From assembly GCA_950295325.1 (NCBI GenBank), contig OX485808.1, positions 37,532,527 through 37,592,526 of the forward strand: DNA of 60,000 nucleotides, given 5' to 3'. The DNA comes from Polytrichum commune (lineage: Eukaryota; Streptophyta; Polytrichopsida; Polytrichales; Polytrichaceae). The notes beneath the pieces are model-generated. The model was not told where the DNA came from, made no database searches, and saw nothing but the letters and a program-made list of their open reading frames with translations. Every line of letters begins with the position of its first letter. Position 1 is the first letter of the stretch. Made by a program: the position numbers and the translations under genes. Shown here piece after piece: positions 35,400-46,330 of the stretch.

Positions 35400-38300
35400 G
35401 TGTCTAGCTATACTCAAGCTTGGAAAAGACTAGTTTGAAAATAATCTGCACAACATATATGCCCCAAATTCCAATTCACCCAATGAGTACTAAGGAAGTC
35501 CAACTGTGACTTCGAAGAAGAAGGCCGCGCTCATCACCCTGAACTGCAGGGGATCATCTAAGTGAGCTTCACAGTTCATCACTAACTTATAGTGGCAGCC
35601 TAGGACTTGAAACGGCAAGACTTGTTGCAGCAGAAAATGTAATGATTTGAAGTAATGGAGGTAACCCTGTGCAGCTAACTAGAGATGGCCATCAGATTCC
35701 CCGCCGAGAAAGAAGAACTAAAAAAATCACTGTGCACATCGCAGTAACACCACGTCACATCCGTCGCCACCGTTGACGCCCTGAGTCGGAGATTCGGAGT
35801 AGTAGTACCTCCTGGCAAAGTTTTCAGGCACCCATTTCGCAAGAAATACAAACCTTGGCTTGCTGCAACTGCAGTAATACCAACTAGCTACTTGACCTGA
35901 GCATGAGTGATGATGAATGAGCTTCTATAAGCTGATGATCGAGTCGACCCAACCGATCGACTGACTATTGCTTTAAGTTCTAGAGTCGTCATGTGTATGC
36001 AGGCAGGAAGCAATTTTGTCAACCTCGGTGTCTGATAGGTTATATATCCTAGAATTTAATTATATGTTAGTATGTGATGAAATGATGGCAGTGGCGAATG
36101 ACTTAACAAATCCAATATGCAAACCCTTGAATGCAAACCACTCCCTCAGCCATTGACCTACACTTCGTGCATGAATTAAATTTACCTCATTCATGAATCC
36201 GTGTGATACTCTCAATTAGGTTCCGCCGCACTCACGATGTTGCAACTATAGCTGTTTGGCAGTGAATATACCATTTCACATCATGTCTGCAGGTGCCTGC
36301 ATTGTGTGAGACACAATGTAATATATTGACAGAGTAATTTCTTGCAAATATTTATTTAGATTCTAATATTGTTTTCATGCAATTACCGCCAGTATTCACT
36401 GCAACTTGTCTGTGCAAGTTGACCATCCATGCTATGCCAGAAGTGGAACTCTGAATCAACACCCACCCACTGCTCTCTTATTCCACTACGACTCTTTAGA
36501 GTCACACTACCTACCCACAGTTTGAAGTACAATGACGAGCTCCAAGACTAGAATGTGTCATTAGTGAAGACTACATTAATTTGAAGGGTCCTTGACTGTG
36601 CTTTTCAACTTTGCATATCATGTGAACCACATCAAATGTCTAACCACAATGTCTCGTTTTACTAAAATTGGAATGTGGGCCACTTTAAGTTTTAACTTTC
36701 AGAATTATATTCAGCATCGGCGAATTAGAAAGTAGTCAGTCATTTAAATTGGAACTGTAGAATCAAAAACATGATTTGAAAACTACTTATAATGTTCCGC
36801 TCCAATGACCTCGTCCCTTCAATGTCGTCACTTTCCATCCAGTGTCCACTCTTATTTCATCGGAGAAACCTCACTCATTCACTATTCTACTCTAATCACT
36901 CCATAGTATTTTCCATCCACATTATAGTTCCAATGCCACTATTTCTCCACAAGTCAGTTTACTAGTGTGGACAAGCTATTTCAAAATGTACATGTAGTCT
37001 TTAAAAATGCCAGTCACATCACATGATATATCAACATTTCTCAATCGTTATCAGCCGTTCCGTTCTAATAACATTTAGTGACAGTGCTTCACCTGAACCT
37101 CACTCACTCACTTTCTAAGTTGACTCTTCTTATCGACAAGCATATGTAAGATACAATTCTAACACCTTACATGACATATTCCCCGTCCCACCCAACCTCA
37201 TCACTTGATTGAATAATGTTATGGAATGTGTTTGAAAACTTTATGGTAATAAAAATTATGAACGATGGTAATTCGTAAATAGTGTTGACATATATCATCG
37301 TATTGTACCAGTTCCTATTAGATTGACAGGAGACCATGAATTTTTCTGTAAAAGGCAACTAACATCCATACTCAATCTTCACTGTAATCAATTGATTGGC
37401 TGGTGTAGGTTGGTATTGAAGTCCCACATGCACCCCACATTTGTGTGCATGGAAATCGCCCGTCCTTGATCTCCGGCCTCCACAAGGCCCATGCGGGAAG
37501 GCTTAATAAGAAACTACTACTGGGGACCAGTTGCTGCTGCTGCTGTGAGCCTGCTGCCATACCTGCTCATCCGGTTAGGTTGAGGAGACGGGGTTAATGC
37601 GCACTGGTGTACCTTTACATTCATCGAACACAAAAGCCGTAGAACAGTAGAATAATGTATTCTGGAAGCTTCGAATCTGACATGATAATTACCTTCAAGG
37701 CATCCAAATTAGTCTATGTAGTCAAACCCATTCACGAGTATTCAAACCTGGTAAACTTCGAGGGGCTCGAGGTTTTTATATTGGATGGGTGGGAGGTACA
37801 CTTGTTTGGGACCGGTCCCTCTATTCAATGGGTGGTTTATTGAAGGAATAATCACTAGCTAAGCGCCTCCTTGAGTCTCCCTCTCCATCATTGAGTTTTT
37901 ATGGTTGAAGGTAGTGTAACGGTTTACTATATTCATTAGGAACATGTAAAGAACTATGATCTAACCATTCTCTAGGAAAGAGGTAAGCGGGCCTAGTAAA
38001 ACAATCACTTGTCGTGTACATCGGACACTTGTAATATGCAATTGGTTATGCCAAATCGAAGAACATGCACGCAAAAGACACGTGTTTACAAGATATTGGA
38101 CTGGTACGTGATCAAAGATGCGAATTATTTTGGGTTCACTATCCAACACCGTTTTGGGTGGGTGGGAGGGGGGAGGGAGGGAGGAAGGGGAGGAGCATCT
38201 TTATCGTCATTTAAGAAAGATTGGGAATCTTCACTTGATAATGAACAGCTATATTCATAAGAATTCCGAAATATATGACAAAAATTGGCTATGCCATTCA

Positions 38301-38870
38301 TTTGGATTTCTTAATTGACTTATACTAGTGATTGATATCCTATGAGAAGTGGGCCAAATGGTATAGGTGTCCAATTTTGGCACATTTACCTTACTAGCCT
38401 ATGTCGGTATTCTTTTTCATATTCCTCAAATGTATTGATTAGAATCTCTGTGTGTATGTGGCACTTGTGGTGCTCACTTCCCCTATGCACTCAAATTCCT
38501 CATGAACAATACAATCAAAGGTGTCTAAATGTTGACTTTCTTATGTTATAGCCAACTATTTCCCAGTTCCAAGTTGTTTCAGCAAGTGAACATTTACCAC
38601 TATTTACATAGAGAAATGTTTCAAAGGCCAAAAGTTCGAGGGGTTTCCAATTTAAAAAAGTATTATTAAGAATATAGAATCTGAGAATCATCTTAATTTA
38701 AGCTAGTTCCATCTCGAATACATACACATGTAATCCATAGAAGGTGGAAAATCCAGGGAAGGCACCTCTATAGAAAAATGGCATACACGTGCAAGAACCA
38801 AGCATTTGTACGGGGGCTATTTATCTTAGTCTTTGATTTTCTTGGACCTTATAATGATAATAAATAAATA
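35400..38870. other. Intergenic DNA, one possible minus-strand exon
   Basis: Mostly AT-rich DNA without supported genes. A minus-strand frame from ATG at 37560 (MAAGSQQQQQLVPSSSFLLS, then WALWRPEIKDGRFPCTQM) looks more coding-like than its surroundings and could be a first exon. A G-rich purine tract at about 38155-38200 (GGGTGGGTGGGAGGGGGGAG) is followed by ordinary AT-rich sequence. Confidence 0.4.
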
Positions 38871-39039
38871 AAAACACTATATTCGTTAAATTGAGACTTT
38901 TTGGGCATTTTGAGACATTCACATAAATAAGAACAAGGATAAATGGAACACATATTGGAGAAAGTTGTAAGATGCGAACACTTTGAAGCAGGTGTTTAGA
39001 CCAAGAACCCCATAAATAACTCATATTTGTGATGGTTTA

Positions 39040-39295
39040 GGGTGGGCAATCCAAATCTTAGACCACATTTAAGGGGAAACCTTAAAACATTCATATTATT
39101 GCACACAAAATATTAGAGCTTGTATGAATATGGTTTAGGTAGGGCAATCCAAACCATAGATCTTATTGAAGGGTTAATATGTTAACCAATATAATATTGC
39201 ATACAAAATATTCCAAACTCATATTTGTGATGGTTTAGGTAGGGCAATCCAAACCTTAGACCATATGGAAGGGGAAATCATGTCTAACTTGTATT
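39040..39295. repeat. Subterminal tandem repeats (about three units)
   Basis: Units containing GGTTTAGGTAGGGCAATCCA, CCATAGATCTTATTGAAGG variants and ATTATTGCA(C/T)ACAAAATATT recur at roughly 85-100 bp. They correspond to the 98-bp repeats at 1140-1600 in the other copy, in inverted orientation. Confidence 0.75.
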
Positions 39296-39458
39296 ATTGC
39301 AAAAAAAAAACATACAAAGTGTGGCATGTAAAATGCATATCATGCTAACACCACACATGCATTGGATAGTGCGACCCAAAATGTTCTTGCCTATGGCCCA
39401 AAACCCTACGCCTACTATGGCCTATCTAGCCTCGGATACTACCTCTTTTTCTTTTGCT

Positions 39459-40232
39459 TCATTTTCTTTTGCTTTTTTTTTCTTTTGCCTCTTTTTCTTT
39501 TGCTGCAGCTTCTTTTGCTCGCATTGCTTCAACATTCCTGAAAATCTCCGCCCCGCGACTATAGCCATTCTTGGGGTGAACGCCATCAATAACACATTTT
39601 GTATTCCGTCGGCCGCCCGAATTATACGACGAAGAATTCGAATACGATGAAGTGGACTGTCTTGCATTTCTGGTCATGGAGTAGAAACGCTCCAACTCGA
39701 TGGACGCACTAGACCGCATAGGTTTACGGGTGGGAGCAACCTGCAACGCGTCAACGCAAGAACACATGTGTTAGTTTAGGGAGGAAGACCCAAACGTGTC
39801 ACACGATCATTTTTTAAGTGCAAAATGATTGTAATGCGCGGATAACCATGTTTTTTGGGGGGGTTGGGGGGGGTTCACCTTGTCACCGGGGGCGTTCCCG
39901 TCGGAGTTGGCGAGGAGGGGCAAGGCATCCCGCAAAGGAATAGGAAGGGTTCCACTCTTCGTAGGCCGAGCGTCCATCCGCAGCCGCCGTTGAGGTGTAC
40001 TACTGCCGCCGGGCCGAGAGGGGGATGTCCGGACGCATTTGCGATTTATGCCTTTGAGCGGTGACGGGGACGCAGATCGCCGGAAGATTTGCTTGGGTGG
40101 GGGGCTATCGACGACGCCGGCGTCAAGAGGCTCCTTGGAGTAGTCGATGGTTGACGCGGCGTCGTAAACGGTCTCGTAGAAGAAGCTCCCCAAGTCTGAC
40201 TCGCTGACGACGTCAATCGAGGGCTCCAAACG
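39459..40232 (-). CDS. Two-exon element-encoded protein, charged C-terminus (copy 2)
   Basis: The minus-strand exons are 40232-39879 (acceptor GGCTCCAG, donor AAG|GTGAAC) and 39740-39459 (acceptor GTTGCAG). They encode the same protein as 151-970: RLEPSIDVVSESDLGSFFYE, VDSPPPKQIFRRSASPSPLK and VAPTRKPMRSS, then a Lys/Glu-rich end. Exon 1 is 354 nt in both copies and the junction is phase 0. The final Lys/Glu repeat differs in length and the reading frame shifts, so this copy stops at 39459 and the other ends differently. It lies downstream of the FCP1-like exon on the same strand. It could be an alternative 3' end of that gene or a separate gene with a noncoding first exon. Function unknown. 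Confidence 0.55.
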
Positions 40233-40375
40233 CTGGAGCCAAAATTGGAACAAAACAAAACCCAAGGAAAAGGGGGGAGATAGAGCGCGTGAAAATCAAG
40301 ATACATATGAAGCGTAAATTACACAAAATGGGCAGGCGCATATACACACACGCACATACAAACACACGTACTGTC

Positions 40376-41188
40376 TCAAATGAGCTTGTTAAATTTCGCG
40401 TGAGATAACAACTCTCTGTACAAATGGTCTCGTGGATCCAAGTATCTCTCGCCTATGGGATTATTCCTAACAAAATTGTTTACGGGAAGTCCGCTTCCCC
40501 AGAGCGCCTGGAGGTATTTACTAAGGTCTAACAAAAATCGGTCCCGGACCTTCTCGACCGTCCAGGTAGGGCACACTATGAAGTTGGCCGTCGGGTTCAA
40601 CATGTTCTTTGCGGCGCTGTCGTCCACCATGAGCGTGTTCTCGCGGGTGGGGCGGACGTCGTAGGGGACGCCTATCAAGGACGGTCGCTGGTCCCAAAAA
40701 ATGGGCTTCAAGACCTTGAGGTATTGGGGGGAAGCGGGGTTGTTTGGTTTTTTGACGACTTTGCCGTCCTGTGTGTACAATATTCTACAGGCTTCCTGTG
40801 CTAGGACCATGCAGGGGGGCTCGATGCCCTTGAAGATGAACTCCACGACCGCATTGGTGTTCTCGGCCGTCATGGAGCTCCACACGACCACCCACCATCG
40901 TTGTTGGGCGATCTGGAGGAAGGTCCGAAGCCACGGGCGGAGGTGAACTAGTTTGCTCTTTATGAACGTGGGCGGCCCGTCGTAATTAGCGTCCTCGGGC
41001 TTGCAAAAGGGCACTGTGGGGGCCCTAGGGCAATGAACGCACTGCACGAGGACACCGTTCAGGTCTAACACCAGGAATCGTTTCTTCGGCAGCGGGGGCG
41101 GGGCGGGTAAAACCGGGGGGGCCGCCGTGCTGCCCTCTGCGCTCCTTGGAGAAGAGCGTCGGGGAGCCGCTACGCTATGCTCCGAGCC
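40376..41188 (-). CDS. FCP1-like HAD phosphatase domain exon
   Basis: The minus-strand exon starts at 41188 (acceptor TATCCGCAG) and ends at TGA at 40376, 270 residues. After a Pro/Ser-rich lead, the FCP1 homology signature appears: FLVLDLNGVLV (motif I), VHLRPWLRTFL, WWVVVWSSMTAENTNAVV (motif II) and NTLMVDDSAAKNMLNPTANF (motif III, DDS). FCP1/SCP phosphatases dephosphorylate the RNA polymerase II C-terminal domain using DxDx(T/V). Here the second Asp is Asn (DLNG), as in some plant members of the family, which may weaken or alter catalysis. The exon begins in phase 0, matching the phase-0 donor at 41691 of the upstream exon, so it is probably the last exon of the ParB-like gene rather than a separate gene. 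Confidence 0.75.
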   Translation of the reverse strand, partial: GSEHSVAAPRRSSPRSAEGSTAAPPVLPAPPPLPKKRFLVLDLNGVLVQCVHCPRAPTVPFCKPEDANYDGPPTFIKSKLVHLRPWLRTFLQIAQQRWWVVVWSSMTAENTNAVVEFIFKGIEPPCMVLAQEACRILYTQDGKVVKKPNNPASPQYLKVLKPIFWDQRPSLIGVPYDVRPTRENTLMVDDSAAKNMLNPTANFIVCPTWTVEKVRDRFLLDLSKYLQALWGSGLPVNNFVRNNPIGERYLDPRDHLYRELLSHAKFNKLI

Positions 41189-41647
41189 CTGCGGATACGA
41201 GCGAGAGAAAACGGGGGCGACTTATGTCATGCTATGTCCAAACGAAGCATTAAGGAAACGAGCGTTCTCGGTGCAAACACAAAAGCATTTGATTCATTTT
41301 GGAGGGGGTGCAACAAGGGATACAAGGGATACAAGAGCATACAAAATACATTCAAACACAATATACAAGTATATAGGAGTCAAAAATGGTGATTATATTA
41401 TATACAATGCTCTATGTACATCTTGATTGGGGGAGCCGCGTTGAACGATGCGTTCAAACTAGCCTACTTCTACATCTAGAAAAAATTGAAGAGACGGGCC
41501 GCCGTGATGAAGACTTCGTTGCAAAGCCGGGGGTAGGTGGACGAACGAATGGTCGCTGGGGGTGACGAAGGGCGCGAGTGCCGGGGGGGGCCTAAGTTCG
41601 TCCTAGCTAGGGGACACGACCAAGGCAAGAAGTCAAAGACCCAGGAA

Positions 41648-41669
41648 GTTTGGGTCGGCCGACCCAAAC
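41648..41669. repeat. Single palindrome (centre GC), intron
   Basis: One TTTGGGTCGNNCGACCCAAA palindrome lies in the intron just downstream (minus strand) of the 41691 donor. Confidence 0.9.
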
Positions 41670-41690
41670 TGAGTGGGGTCAGTGCATTAC

Positions 41691-43171
41691 CTCGCCTTGG
41701 TCGTGCCTTGACGACGTTGATGCCGGCATCGCGTGCGCTGCCCCACCTCTGTCACCGCCGCCTCCGACGACGCCGTCAGCCGCAACCTGCTCCTGCAAAG
41801 GCTGACTGTCAGGCCTTTGTCCCAACCCAACCTCCGCATGCGCATCATGCATTGGTTCATCGGCTGGGTTAGGAGTAGAGGTATCACCAGGCCCTTGCGG
41901 GCCTTCAACATCTAGCATAGGCTCGTCGACCGGGGTCTGATGGGGGACGGGGTTTGGGTCGGCCGACCCAAACCCTGCTGCTTGGCGAGGGTCGCTCTGC
42001 GACGCTGCAACGTCGGCACTGTTTGGGTCGGACGACCCAAACATGTGGGGGTCGTCCCGCTGGTGGTGTGGGGGCAAGAGGATGGGAGGCCGGAGCGGGG
42101 GGGGGGTGCCAACGAGCTGGACGCTCCGGGGACGCGCCAAAGGTTTGGATCATCCACCTGCTGCACAGGCGCGTAAGGACGGGCGTGCGGCTGCAGCAAA
42201 TCCGCGAAGCTGAAGGAATGCTCCAACGCCGGCCGCGGGCGGATATCCTGTGGAGGGAAGCCTGCGGGCAAGTGAGGGAATGAACTCGGGGGAGCCATCA
42301 CCAATCCCTGCGCCAGCATGCCCTGGATCACTTGCGTGATGAGGTCCGCTTGGGACGGAGTTTGGGACATCGCCCTTTGCCGCTCCTGCTCCAACAGGAG
42401 AGCCCTCAACTCCGCGACTTCGTTGCGGACAGAGGGTTCCTCGGCGGCAGCCCTCTGCAGTCGCACACGCTGCTCCTCGTCTCGGAGCATTTTTGCGTTC
42501 GCCTCCTCCACGGTGAGGACCTCCGGTTTCACCCTCACATTCCCGGCGAACGCTCTGGGGGAGGCAGGATCAGACCTCAGCTTCTTGGCGAGTTCCATGT
42601 CGTCCTCGTCCTCGGAGCTTATTGCGATCGTCTCCTCCACCGCATAGTCCCCGTACAGCTTCTTCCCCTTCATCCTTCTACGCTCCCTGAAGGTGGCCGT
42701 CGCGTCCCTCGAGTACATATCCTTGGCGTCGTCCACCGTCAACGCGGGCACCAGCCTGCTCTGCGGCGTGGCAGGCCGCATGGCCTTCTTCCGCTGAGGG
42801 GCCTCGGATTCTTGAGTGAATCCTGTTGCCCCTTCCTCCACCTCCCCCTCCACTTTCTCTGCTTCCTCCTCCGCCTCCTCCTCGTCTTCCTCCCCCTCCT
42901 CCCCAACCCTGCCACCTGCTCCCATAGACGGATTGCCCGGATGCAACCCGATGAGCGGCTCTGGCAATTGAACGGGGGCCCGCATGGCGAATTCACCCGG
43001 GTTGATTCGCCTCGCAATATCCAAAGGATTCTCGCCCCCCTCGACGATCTCTTCGACGTAGGATCCGGGTATCCAGTCGAGGATGTCCATTCTCTTGGCC
43101 AGCGCCTTTTGGGTCCTGTAGAATTGAACATCGGCATCCTCTACATAGGAGTAGATGTTCAACCCAGACAT
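41691..43171 (-). CDS. Acidic, disordered third exon of the ParB-like gene (frame-shifted at a G run)
   Basis: The minus-strand exon is 43171 (acceptor TTGTGCAG) to 41691 (donor GAG|GTAATG). The product begins MSGLNIYSYVEDADVQFYRT, has a Glu-rich block (GEEGEEDEEEAEEEAEKVEG), a coiled-coil-like segment (EEANAKMLRDEEQRVRLQRA) and a Pro/Asp-rich tail. Length is 1481 nt, not a multiple of three. The upstream frame runs off at a ten-G run at 42097-42106 (+ strand) and the sister frame carries the rest, DPHMFGSSDPNSADVAAS through to RHDQGE, to the donor. A one-base indel in this run, real or from sequencing, explains the break. Two palindromes lie within the exon and encode FGSSDPN and FGSADPN. 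Confidence 0.6.
41952..42042. repeat. Two exonic palindromes, 69 bp apart
   Basis: Copies at 41952-41973 (centre GC) and 42021-42042 (centre GA) lie inside the acidic exon and encode FGSADPN and FGSSDPN in the minus-strand frame. Confidence 0.9.
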
Positions 43172-43254
43172 CTGCACAATCAAAATCAATACTATTAGTA
43201 ACACCAAATGAACATATAATGGAAAATGACTTCCAAACAAAATAAGAATAGTTA

Positions 43255-43348
43255 GTTTGGGTCGCTCGACCCAAACTATGCATGGCCCTAGTTTGGGTCG
43301 AGCGACCCAAACTGTGCATGCCCCTAGTTTGGGTCGTTCGACCCAAAC
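43255..43348. repeat. Palindrome array, 36-bp period, three copies (intron)
   Basis: Palindromes start at 43255, 43291 and 43327, exactly 36 bp apart, with centres CT, AG and TT. The spacer carries ATGCATG. The array lies in the intron between the second and third coding exons of the ParB-like gene. Confidence 0.95.
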
Positions 43349-43382
43349 CGAACGTATAGGGACTTCTGGGTTTTCTGCTTAC

Positions 43383-44714
43383 CATGGCTGCAAAAATCGG
43401 TTTGGACCCCCCGAAAACGTTGAAGATGCAGTCCCCTCTCTTCGTGAGGGTCCTCATCATCCGCAGGTAGAACTCCATGCGCAGCTCATCCGCGGGGTAG
43501 TTGGCGTACTTCGCCTCGTCATATAAGCTCCTGCTGGTACCCAACCCTTCTTGGACTTGGAAGAGCTTTTCCATCCTGGCTATGGGATGGTTTGGCACCT
43601 TAAGCAGCTCAGCTTTGTACACGAAGTACAAACACAGCACGTTGACGATCTTCGTCTTCTTGTCTTTCAGCGTGCTGTACGCCCCCTCCGCCGGTGCAGC
43701 AACGTAGTGAGATTTCGAGACGGCATACTCCGGCTGCAATTTGCGCACGATCTCGTAAACCTGCTCTGCCCTTCTGTCCTCGACAATCCAGAGCCAGACG
43801 TCGACCTCCCTGAATTTGGGGCTGGCGTAGTCCACGAACTTCGACAAGAAAGCATCGTAAAAAGGGGTGCTCATAGTCCCCTCGAATGAGGCTCCAGGGA
43901 TGTTCCTGAAGTCTATCATTCCGAAGGGGAAGCGGTCCCCGGCTCTAGTCCTGATCGCCTTCCTTGACTCAGAACCCGGCCAACCCTGGATCCTGAGAGG
44001 TTCGACAGTGACCATGTTGAATTGCGCATCGCCTTCGAAACTGACGATCTTCTTCTCCTTTATGAAGTTGGAGAAGGCCCGCACTGAGTGTTCGGGAAGC
44101 GCCCGGTTCCTCCCCCCCTTCACGAGCTTGGATCTGAGGAAGTCGTCTCCCGCCTCCCTCATGAGTGCCGCCATGGACGCACTGGTAAACTTATATTCGG
44201 CTTTGAAGGCCCTCCAGTGCGCCTCGTCGACCTCTCCGTCCACGATGAGCTTCTTCTCTGGCACAAGCTTGTGCAGCTCCTGGACGATGGTCGTCTTCTT
44301 CTTCCTGTTCTCCGTCCATTCCTTCATTGTGTAGCATGAAGGGACGAAGATCTTGGGTTTGGTGAAGACGATCTTAGGGTGGACCCAGCATCTCTTCGCC
44401 GTCGTCTCCACGTGTAGGATGTGGGACGCCGCTTTTCCCATCTCTGTCTCGGAGAGACCTTGAAGCGCTCTGAAGAACTCCCTCACCAGAGGCTTCATTT
44501 GCTTGAAGCGCGTAGTCTGGTTGAAGAGCATGCCGGTGTCGGGGTCCATGAGGTCCCCCGTCTCGTGTTTTTCAAAAACACTCTTCCATCTTGCCCATAC
44601 GGAATCGGACGCTGTGATCAAATAGATTTCTCCTCTCAGCTCGTTATACTTTTTCTGCTTGTGGCTAGCATTGTCGATCGAGGAGAATTTATTGATCATT
44701 TGATATTTGAAGTC
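43383..44714 (-). CDS. Second exon of the ParB-like gene, possible degenerate DNA methyltransferase
   Basis: The minus-strand exon is 44714 (acceptor CTGTGCAG) to 43383 (donor ATG|GTAAGC), 444 codons, phase 0 at both sides. The end of the exon reads LRMEFYLRMMRTLTKRGDCI then FNVFGGSKPIFAAM. This resembles motif I (DxFxGSGTT) of beta-class DNA N6/N4 methyltransferases, in which motif I follows the catalytic motif IV. No clear DPPY/DPPW is visible; the region DVWLWIVEDRRAEQVYEIVR sits about where it would be expected. I infer an enzyme-like fold that has probably lost catalysis, or only a chance resemblance. In bacteria and phages, ParB-like domains are often fused to such methyltransferases, and the preceding exon is ParB-like, which supports the idea. 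Confidence 0.55.
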
Positions 44715-44776
44715 CTGCACAGGAAGACATTAGCACATGTTAGACAACACATAATGGAAAAACAAATGCAACAGCA

Positions 44777-44969
44777 GTTTGGGTCGAACGACCCAAACTA
44801 TGAACCTGGCGAAAACATCTTAACAATTTCAGAGTTTGGGTCGACCGACCCAAACTATGAACCTGGGGACAATATCAAAATAATTTCAGAGTTTGGGTCG
44901 ACCGACCCAAACTATCAACCTGGCGATGACAACAAAACAATGTAGGAGTTTGGGTCGATCGACCCAAAC
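44777..44969. repeat. Palindrome array, 57-bp period, four copies (intron)
   Basis: Palindromes start at 44777, 44834, 44891 and 44948, exactly 57 bp apart, with centres AA, AC, AC and AT. The spacer reads TATGAACCTGG and AATTTCAGA. The array fills most of the intron between the first and second coding exons. Confidence 0.95.
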
Positions 44970-44977
44970 ATACTCAC

Positions 44978-46303
44978 CTCCCATTTGGGGTTCTTGTCTT
45001 TAGCATTCTCCCTTTCCTTGGGAGGCCTTCCATAAAACTCCCACACCTCCCTCGAGGCCATGATGTTTCTGATCCACGATGCCTGATAGGCCCTCTTTTT
45101 GTTCCCCATGTTGAAGAACCTGGAGATGTCGCTGAGGACCGTCTCGTTGTCCGACCAAACCACCAAAGCCTTCCAAACTTTTAGCTTCTCCTTCTGGTTG
45201 TTCGGGTCGTCCCACTCGGTCATCAGCTGGATTTTTTTCGAGGCCTCCACACTGTGCTGCCCGTCAATCAGCCAGAAGTCTCCTTTAGAGATTGCCGGCC
45301 ACATCTCAGGCGTCGGCATTCTTTTCAGCCCTTGTGGCATGACAACAATTGTCTGCCTGTCGTCCTTGAACTGCCCGCCCAAGATTTGAGCGACCATCCA
45401 GTCGACGTAGGCGTCCTCCTTGGCTCGGACGCACTTCTCTGGTGGCGCAAGGTGGCACTGCGCAATGTTGACCTCGAATTTGAAGTCCCTGCCCATGAAG
45501 AAGCAGTGCAGGCATTTTGTCTCGAAGTTGTTGTTTATTTTTTGTATTTCGCCTGCATCCACCTCTTGGCCAGGCTTCGGCATCCGGAGCTCCGGGGAAA
45601 CAGGCTCGTCAGTCATCCCCGATGACTCTCTTCCCCTCTTGGAAGGGGTCGTCTGACGGCTTCCTGATGGCGTTGGCGTCTCGCTGTCAGCCGGCGTTGT
45701 TGTAGTGCTCGTCCGTCTCGAGTCTGCAGGGACCGCCCGCGGTTTCCTCACAGTTTGTGGTCTTGAGGACCCTGCGCCTTCTTCCGTCGTTGCCTTCCGC
45801 CTCACAGGCTGCTGCGTCTTGGGTTTGCTTTGCAGCGCCTTGTTGAGAACCGTGATAGCCTGTTTTAACTTCGTGAACCTGCTCGCAACCTTCATGTTCG
45901 TTACACTACCATCTATGAATATGGCCTCTGGTTTTATGGTTTCAGGGTCGACGCAAGTCTCCTTGGCGTACAGGGGGTCGAAGGGCTCGGAGAACTGGTG
46001 CATGAACATGTGGACGTTCTGCACGGCGGAGTTCTCCAGTATCACGTCTACGTAGTCCCCGAGAGACTGGACGGACGCAACCTCCCATCCCGTCAGCGTT
46101 GCCCAGGTGTGCTGCTCGTGGGTCCCCACCTTCACCACGAATAGCAGCTTGAACATGGATGCCTTCACCACCTGAACGGACCATGCCAAAACGACGCCAT
46201 CTTTTGGGACGTAAGAATCGTCCTGTGGAGTTTCATACTCCTGCCAAAGGTGGTCTGGCGCGAGCATGAACCACCTTTCACCTGGTCTCTTTTTAGGGGC
46301 CAT
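44978..46303 (-). CDS. First coding exon: ParB/DGQHR-like domain protein
   Basis: ATG at 46303 follows an acceptor-like GATTGCAG; the exon ends at 44978 with GAG|GTGAGT, 442 codons, phase 0. The N-terminal ~150 residues (APKKRPGERWFMLAPDHLWQ) are unassigned. Residues ~200-265 are Ser/Thr/Pro-rich. Residues ~320-420 contain TIVVMPQGLKRMPTPEMWPA then FWLIDGQHSVEASKKIQLM, which matches the DG(Q/H)HR box of ParB/sulfiredoxin-like and DGQHR proteins, with Ser in place of Arg. Further on, SRFFNMGNKKRAY could be the Asn-containing box that follows. In bacteria ParB binds the palindromic parS site and CTP. Whether this domain binds nucleotides or the element's palindromes is unknown. Introns on both sides keep phase 0. 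Confidence 0.6.
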
Positions 46304-46330
46304 CTGCAATCCAAGAAATCGAAACTGTGA

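Noticed and set aside
38155-38200. G-rich tract as a functional G-quadruplex promoter element
   Set aside because: G-runs are present, but no gene start lies next to it; it may simply be purine-rich simple sequence.
41932-43240. Plus-strand frames opposite the ParB-like gene (e.g. 42332-43198, 288 codons)
   Set aside because: They mirror GC-rich coding exons; the minus-strand frames have splice sites and domains, the plus-strand ones do not.
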